A stretch of 64,000 nucleotides of DNA from Pseudomonas vlassakiae (GTDB lineage: Bacteria > Pseudomonadota > Gammaproteobacteria > Pseudomonadales > Pseudomonadaceae), in the NCBI RefSeq assembly GCF_014269035.2, contig NZ_JABWRP020000015.1, forward strand, positions 105,751-169,750, in the 5' to 3' direction. The notes under the pieces are model-generated. The model did not search any database. It saw nothing but the letters and a program-made list of their open reading frames with translations, and had not been told where the DNA came from. The stretch's first letter is position 1; every line of letters starts with the position of its first letter. Position numbers and translations under genes: made by a program. Positions 59,816 through 64,000 of the stretch are shown piece after piece.

Positions 59816-60715
59816 TTACACGCCGGACGGGTGTGGCGCTTTCCTGCCTGAGCGCAGCAGTTCGTTGGAGAAGCACAGGCCAAGCAGGATCAGGCCGCCG
59901 CCCAGGTACAACGTGTCTCGTGGCACTTCATCGAGCACCACCAATGCCAGCAGCGCGGCGAACAGCGGCTCGGTGAGTTCCAGTGCCTGGACTTGTGACG
60001 GTTTCAGATACTCGATGGCCTTGGTGGTGCAGAAAAACCCGAGGATGGTCGGCAGCGTAGCCAGCGCGAGCAAGGCCATGAGTGCCACCGGCGTTAACGC
60101 GCCCAGGGTGAACCCGTCGCCCGCAGCGGGCAGCAGCAGGTAAAGGCTGCCGAACATCAGGAGTTGCCGGGTGAAATGCAGGCCCCCGGATACGCCCATG
60201 CGCTTCATGGCAACCGAAAATGCGCCATAAGCGCAGCCGCCAATCGACGCGAGCGCGGCACCTTGCAGGGTAAAGCCTTGCTGAATATCGGCGCCGAAAA
60301 TGACGGCAATGCCGGCTATCGTCAACCCTGCGCCTGCGGTCACGTTGGCGTTGATCGGGTCCTTGAGGACTATCCGCCCCAGTAATATCGAGGCAATGGA
60401 CGCGCTGGCCATCAGGATCACCACGACCCCGGCCGCGGCGTAATGGCTGTAGGCCAACGTTTCAAAGTGGAACAGCATGAAAATGCCGAGAAAGGCGCAT
60501 ACGGCGGCAGGGCGCCACCTGGCCTTGTGCTGGGGCCGCTTGAGGAACACCAGCAAGCCTGACAGCAGCAGCCCGCCGACCAGGGTCTTTATCAAGGCGA
60601 TGCTGCTGGAGCTGAAGCCACTGTTCATCAACACCTTGCTGAGTACGCCGATGGTTGCGTTCAGTGCAGCTGCGCAGAGTGCAAAGATGACGCCTTTGCC
60701 GAAGTGCGATTGCAT
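59816..60715 (-). CDS. EamA-family (DMT superfamily) transporter
   Basis: Inner-membrane protein of 299 residues with about 10 hydrophobic helices in two EamA repeats (VIFALCAAALNATIGVLSKVL and LASIGGCAYGAFSVAMKRM; LTEPLFAALLALVVLDEVP is the conserved helix near the end). Members export amino acids or metabolites; the substrate is unknown. It follows the SDR gene on the same strand after 26 bp, so it may be co-regulated by MerR. GGAAGG precedes the start at 60715. Confidence 0.85.
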   Translation of the reverse strand: MQSHFGKGVIFALCAAALNATIGVLSKVLMNSGFSSSSIALIKTLVGGLLLSGLLVFLKRPQHKARWRPAAVCAFLGIFMLFHFETLAYSHYAAAGVVVILMASASIASILLGRIVLKDPINANVTAGAGLTIAGIAVIFGADIQQGFTLQGAALASIGGCAYGAFSVAMKRMGVSGGLHFTRQLLMFGSLYLLLPAAGDGFTLGALTPVALMALLALATLPTILGFFCTTKAIEYLKPSQVQALELTEPLFAALLALVVLDEVPRDTLYLGGGLILLGLCFSNELLRSGRKAPHPSGV

Positions 60716-60741
60716 GAAGACCTTCCTTGTGGCTGGTTGGA

Positions 60742-61806
60742 TCAGTGGGGCAAGTGATTCGTGACGTAGCGCGCCGTGTTTTCCAGCGTTCGTGCCAGAT
60801 CGGGGTGGGTCAACCGATACTTGCGCTCCAGTTGCCTGCTGCGGTTCATGTCAAAGCGCTGCGTCTGGATAAAGTTCAACGACTCGGCGCTGATAGCGAA
60901 TCGAGCCGCCAGGCCGGGGATCGTCAATAGCCACTTGATCAACCTGATCGGGACATGGCGCCGAGGCGCCTTCACGCCCAGTGTCTTTGCCAGTTGCTCG
61001 AGCATCCCCTGCAGGTTCGCTGAGCCCTCGTCGAGCGCCAGGACCTGCCGGTTGGCCATCGAGGGGTCGAACGCCACGCAGGTGATCATCGTCGCCAGGT
61101 AATCGACGCTGACGACCGGCAACCAGTGGCGGTCTGTACCAGGGACAGCCTTGAAGCGGCCCTGGGCAAGATTGCGAATGAGTTCGGCCAGCGGTTGTCC
61201 TTCGAGGATGTGCCCCGTCTCGCTGTGGCCGCACACCGTAGCGGGGTGAACGATGGTGTAATCCGCGTCTGCTTCCTGCAGGTAGCGGACAACGGCAAAA
61301 TGCGACTCGAGCTTGCTGCCTTCGTAGCCACCCACGCGGCCGTAGACCGCAGGCCAATGGGTGTTTTCAGGGCACACGATATCCACCCCGACCTTGGCAA
61401 GGTAGGTAAGGTTCTGCAGCATGTAGCCGCCCACCATCACCAGTCGGATGTGCTGGCTGGCCGCAAGCCTTGCCACGCGCAGTGCCCCTTGCACATTGAC
61501 TTCGCGGGCGCGCTCCATCGTCAGCCCCCAGGTAAATTGCGCCGCCAGGTGGAAGACCACCGCCGCCGAAGACACGCGTTGCCGGTCTGCTTCACTGAGG
61601 CCAAGCCCCTCCCTGCTGATATCGCCCTCGACGGCATGGATATACGCGGCGTCACCTCCCAGGCTGCTTACCTGTTGCCTGAGACGCTCGATGTTTTCGG
61701 GGCTGCGCATGAGCACCCAGGCCTTGTGCCCTGTGGCAGTGAGGCGAGCCAGCAAATGTTGACCGACAAACCCACTGCCACCTGTGACGAAACATTCCAA
61801 GCCCAT
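60742..61806 (-). CDS. Extended SDR (NAD-dependent epimerase/dehydratase family) protein
   Basis: Protein of 354 residues. The N-terminal ECFVTGGSGFVGQHLLARL is the TGxxGxxG nucleotide motif. VFHLAAQFTW follows. The catalytic Tyr/Lys pair of extended SDRs would be YGRVGGYEGSKLESH (YxxxK as YEGSK). The C-terminal half has the SVDYLATMI pattern of NAD-binding SDRs that act on steroids or aldehydes. The substrate is unknown. It is divergent from a MerR regulator, and its promoter carries the MerR operator. AAGGAG precedes ATG 61806. Confidence 0.85.
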   Translation of the reverse strand: MGLECFVTGGSGFVGQHLLARLTATGHKAWVLMRSPENIERLRQQVSSLGGDAAYIHAVEGDISREGLGLSEADRQRVSSAAVVFHLAAQFTWGLTMERAREVNVQGALRVARLAASQHIRLVMVGGYMLQNLTYLAKVGVDIVCPENTHWPAVYGRVGGYEGSKLESHFAVVRYLQEADADYTIVHPATVCGHSETGHILEGQPLAELIRNLAQGRFKAVPGTDRHWLPVVSVDYLATMITCVAFDPSMANRQVLALDEGSANLQGMLEQLAKTLGVKAPRRHVPIRLIKWLLTIPGLAARFAISAESLNFIQTQRFDMNRSRQLERKYRLTHPDLARTLENTARYVTNHLPH

Positions 61807-61836
61807 GTCTGACTCCTTGTTTGGCTGATCGGCGCA

Positions 61837-61867
61837 GGCTAAGGTGTAGAGCGTGCTCTACGGTCAA
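61837..61867 (-). promoter_or_regulatory. MerR-type promoter with 19-bp spacer and dyad operator
   Basis: On the minus strand, -35 TTGACC (61867-61862) is separated by 19 bp from TTAGCC (61842-61837). The spacer holds the perfect dyad GTAGAGC-AC-GCTCTAC at 61861-61846. The over-long spacer and dyad are the arrangement that MerR-family activators correct. Confidence 0.85.
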
Positions 61868-61879
61868 GGAGTTTTTACG

Positions 61880-62284
61880 GTGAATATTGGAGAGTTGGAG
61901 CGCCGCAGTGGCATCGGTCGCCATGCATTGCGCTATTACGAGCAGCTCGGGCTCATCGTGGCCCATCGACTGGCCAACAATTACCGCAGCTACAGCGATC
62001 AGACCGTGGCTGATCTGGCCTTCATTCAAAGTGCCCAGGGCGGAGGTTTTTCACTCGCCGAGATCAGGGACATCCTTCAGGCCAAGCGGGGAAATACCAT
62101 CGATTGCGCACAAGGCGCGGCGTTGGTCGCCAACAAGATGGCCGACATTCAAGCGAAGATCACAACCCTGCAAGCCGCTTATGCGTTTCTCGAGGCAGAG
62201 CGTGCGAAGCTTGAAGCCAGTGCCATTGCCAATGGACTGACGGTTGCGCACCTGCCTGTCCATGGACGCACCTCGACCGCATAG
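61880..62284 (+). CDS. MerR-family transcriptional regulator
   Basis: Protein of 134 residues. INIGELERR-like start (NIGELERRSGIGRHALRYYEQLGLI) and the wing NNYRSYSDQTVADL are typical of MerR. The C-terminus lacks the clustered cysteines of metal sensors (one Cys in NTIDCAQG), so a redox or aldehyde signal or a small ligand is possible. GTG 61880 is preceded by AAGGAG eight bases upstream. The operator dyad lies between it and the divergent SDR gene. Confidence 0.88.
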   Translation: MNIGELERRSGIGRHALRYYEQLGLIVAHRLANNYRSYSDQTVADLAFIQSAQGGGFSLAEIRDILQAKRGNTIDCAQGAALVANKMADIQAKITTLQAAYAFLEAERAKLEASAIANGLTVAHLPVHGRTSTA

Positions 62285-62582
62285 CCTACCCGCAAGGGCA
62301 TTGAGCGAGGGCCGGGTGCGTTGTCGAAGATAGCCGGTCGCGAGTGACTGCCATCGACCCAAAGCGGCCGTTCACGAATGCCTGCTATCGGCCATAGAGG
62401 CGGTCACTGGGCGTCTAGGAAACTCAGACTGACTGCCCATCGGCGGAAGTGCGGGCCTGCGTCGCAAATGTTCGACGAGAGATCTTTGATGCAGCCGAAC
62501 ACTGGCGGCCTAGGCAGAAATTACACTGAACGATGCAGGCATCCTGCGCGATGTCGATACGGCCGGTGCGTTGCTCTGAGTT
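62285..62582. other. Gene-free stretch between merR-type gene and MFS pump
   Basis: About 300 bp between convergent genes. I see no supportable gene or clear terminator here. Confidence 0.5.
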
Positions 62583-63827
62583 CTAGTTAGTCTGCGCCAC
62601 TACAGGCTCTGCGACGGAGCTGGTAGAAAACAACGCCGTCAGCAGGCACCCCACGCCGCACAGGCCGATGATCCAGCCCATGGTCCAGGGGGTGCCGTCG
62701 GCCAGCCAGCCGACCAGTGCGGCGCTCAGAATGCCGCTGCCGTAGTGCATGGCGCCGAGCATGGCAGACGCGGCGCCAGCTCGATGGGGGAACTCGGTCA
62801 GCGCGGCAGCCACCGAGTTGGCCACGATCAACCCGTTCATCGACATATAGAAGAACACCGGCAGCGCCAGCCCGACCAACCCACCCCAGCCAAAGCGGGT
62901 ATCCAGGGCCAGCAATACGCCAGTGACGGCGGCGATACCGGCGCCGATGCGGAACAGGGCGTCGCTGTCCTGACGCATGACCAGGCGGGTGTTCACGTAG
63001 TTGGCGGCCATGATGCCGAGGATGTTGACGCCGAACAGCAAGCCATAGGCCTGGGCCGGCACATGGTAGTAGTCGATGTAGGCGAACGGGGTGCCGGCGA
63101 TGAATGCGTAGGCGCCGCCATAGAAGAAACCGCCGGACAGCGCGTAGCCGAGTAGACGCCGCGAGCGCAGCACCTCGCCATAGGCGCGCAGCATGCCGCT
63201 CAGCGGCTCTTGGCTGCGGCGGGCCGCGGGCAGGGTTTCCGGCAAGGCCAGCAGGGCGAGCATGGTCAGCACGCCGACCACGGCCAACGACCAGAAGATG
63301 GCGTGCCAGGACCACAGCTTGAGCATCTGCCCGCCGAGCAGCGGGCCCAACAGCGGTGCTACCGCCATGATCAGGATCAGCGTCGACAGCATGCGCGCTG
63401 AATGCTCGCGGGCATACAGATCACGCACCATGGCCCGCGCCAGTACCGGGCCGGCGCAGGCACCGAGGGCCTGGACCACGCGCCAGCCCATCATCTGCCA
63501 GACCGTTTCCGACAGCGCGCAGCCCACCGAGCCGAGGATGAACAGCACCAGGCCGGCAGCGATTGGCAGGCGCCGGCCGTGGCGGTCGCCGATCGGGCCC
63601 CAGAGCAACTGTCCCAGGCTGAAGCCGATCAGAAAGCTGGAGATGGTCAACTCCACGCGACCGGCCTGGGCGTGCAGTTCCGCCGCCAAGGTCGGCAGGG
63701 CAGGCAGGTACAGATCGGTGGAGATCGAGGCGAAGGACATCAGCGCGCTGAGGAGGATCAGGATGCGCAGTTCCTTGGGGTGCCTGGCCTCGCGGGTGGC
63801 GAGGTCAGACGTGGAGAGCCGGGCCAT
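62583..63827 (-). CDS. MFS drug efflux transporter, Bcr/CflA family
   Basis: Inner-membrane protein of 414 residues with 12 hydrophobic helices. FASISTDLYLPALPTLAAEL is the family motif of helix 1, GQLLWGPIGDRHGRRLPI is motif A, and LGACAGPVLARAMVRDLY is the Bcr signature. It exports drugs or metabolites with protons. The start is ATG 63827 with GGAGG; upstream in-frame ATGs would add an unlikely 52-residue leader. The remaining 170 bp to the window end contain its promoter region and no gene I can support. Confidence 0.9.
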   Translation of the reverse strand: MARLSTSDLATREARHPKELRILILLSALMSFASISTDLYLPALPTLAAELHAQAGRVELTISSFLIGFSLGQLLWGPIGDRHGRRLPIAAGLVLFILGSVGCALSETVWQMMGWRVVQALGACAGPVLARAMVRDLYAREHSARMLSTLILIMAVAPLLGPLLGGQMLKLWSWHAIFWSLAVVGVLTMLALLALPETLPAARRSQEPLSGMLRAYGEVLRSRRLLGYALSGGFFYGGAYAFIAGTPFAYIDYYHVPAQAYGLLFGVNILGIMAANYVNTRLVMRQDSDALFRIGAGIAAVTGVLLALDTRFGWGGLVGLALPVFFYMSMNGLIVANSVAAALTEFPHRAGAASAMLGAMHYGSGILSAALVGWLADGTPWTMGWIIGLCGVGCLLTALFSTSSVAEPVVAQTN

Positions 63828-64000
63828 TGTGTGGCGCCTCCGTAATAGGGAGGAAGGAGTAGGCCTATGGTACGGATCGGAGTGGGTCTGATTAAGATGG
63901 GCAGGGCGCATGGACTCATGAGGCACGCTCACTAATCTCCTGGGGTCCAGCACCTGGGCACCGCTGCCGAACCGAATATTCATGAGTGATCCTCATATCG

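Noticed and set aside
62378..62590. 70-codon plus-strand frame in the gap before the Bcr-type pump
   Set aside because: No ribosome binding site, no recognisable content, and it runs into the convergent gene.

Overview
The window is high-GC chromosomal DNA that looks like a Pseudomonas of the P. putida group. The grounds are the gene families present (PstCAB, VanAB with a GntR-type VanR, the AruH/AruI arginine transaminase pair, a SpuC-type polyamine transaminase, Pseudomonas-type Rhs proteins) and REP elements with a GGAGCGGGCTTGCCC-like core. I saw no tRNA, rRNA, CRISPR array, transposase, integrase or prophage.

Layout. 1-3.9 kb: the end of a phosphate ABC transporter operon (pstC, cut by the window edge, then pstA and pstB). 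A degenerate Fic-like protein and a small HAD-type protein are coupled behind it. 4-7.5 kb: an NCS1 nucleobase/hydantoin-type permease and two L,D-transpeptidases of different families. 7.6-10.4 kb: vanillate O-demethylase vanAB with convergent vanR, and two TGGATCCA operator-like sites at the vanA promoter. 10.5-16.4 kb: LysR, porin, MHS-type transporter, M20 amidohydrolase and a second LysR, plausibly an uptake and hydrolysis module for an N-acyl compound. 16.5-23.8 kb: a tight seven-gene operon (ketopantoate-reductase-like, VOC, MaoC, CaiB/BaiF CoA-transferase, AroE-like, AroQ-like, DHA2 exporter) driven from a divergent LysR promoter with a perfect 18-bp palindrome. A crotonase and a TetR regulator follow. 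I know of no described pathway with this gene set. 23.8-29.1 kb: a response regulator, a periplasmic solute-binding protein and a hybrid kinase, then an amino-acid permease whose leader can fold over its own ribosome binding site. 29.1-29.4 kb: a 74-bp inverted repeat made of REP-like units. 29.5-37.9 kb: enoyl-CoA hydratase, acyl-CoA dehydrogenase, ADP-forming acyl-CoA synthetase, AruI, AruH and aldehyde dehydrogenase in one apparent operon. 38-43.7 kb: a quinone reductase, a PuuB-like FAD oxidoreductase, an orphan polyamine-binding protein, a SpuC-like transaminase and a LuxR-type regulator.

43.9-55.4 kb is a plastic accessory segment. It holds a NodN/MaoC gene relic, REP pairs, two very large overlapping Rhs-family genes with an AT-rich island and no visible immunity gene, an internally deleted etfB fragment, and a class-V aminotransferase broken by a one-base frameshift. 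55.5-59.6 kb encodes a three-component FAD dehydrogenase: a GMC oxidoreductase fused to a LecA (PA-IL)-like lectin domain, an SLDH-type small subunit, and an exported protein with one CXXCH motif. 59.8-64 kb: an EamA transporter, an SDR epimerase divergent from a MerR regulator with a textbook operator, and a Bcr/CflA-type efflux pump.

The strongest candidates for undescribed biology are the GMC-lectin dehydrogenase, the PanE/VOC/MaoC/CaiB/AroE/AroQ operon, the Pst-linked pseudo-Fic/HAD pair, and the coupling of arginine transamination to CoA-dependent beta-oxidation genes.
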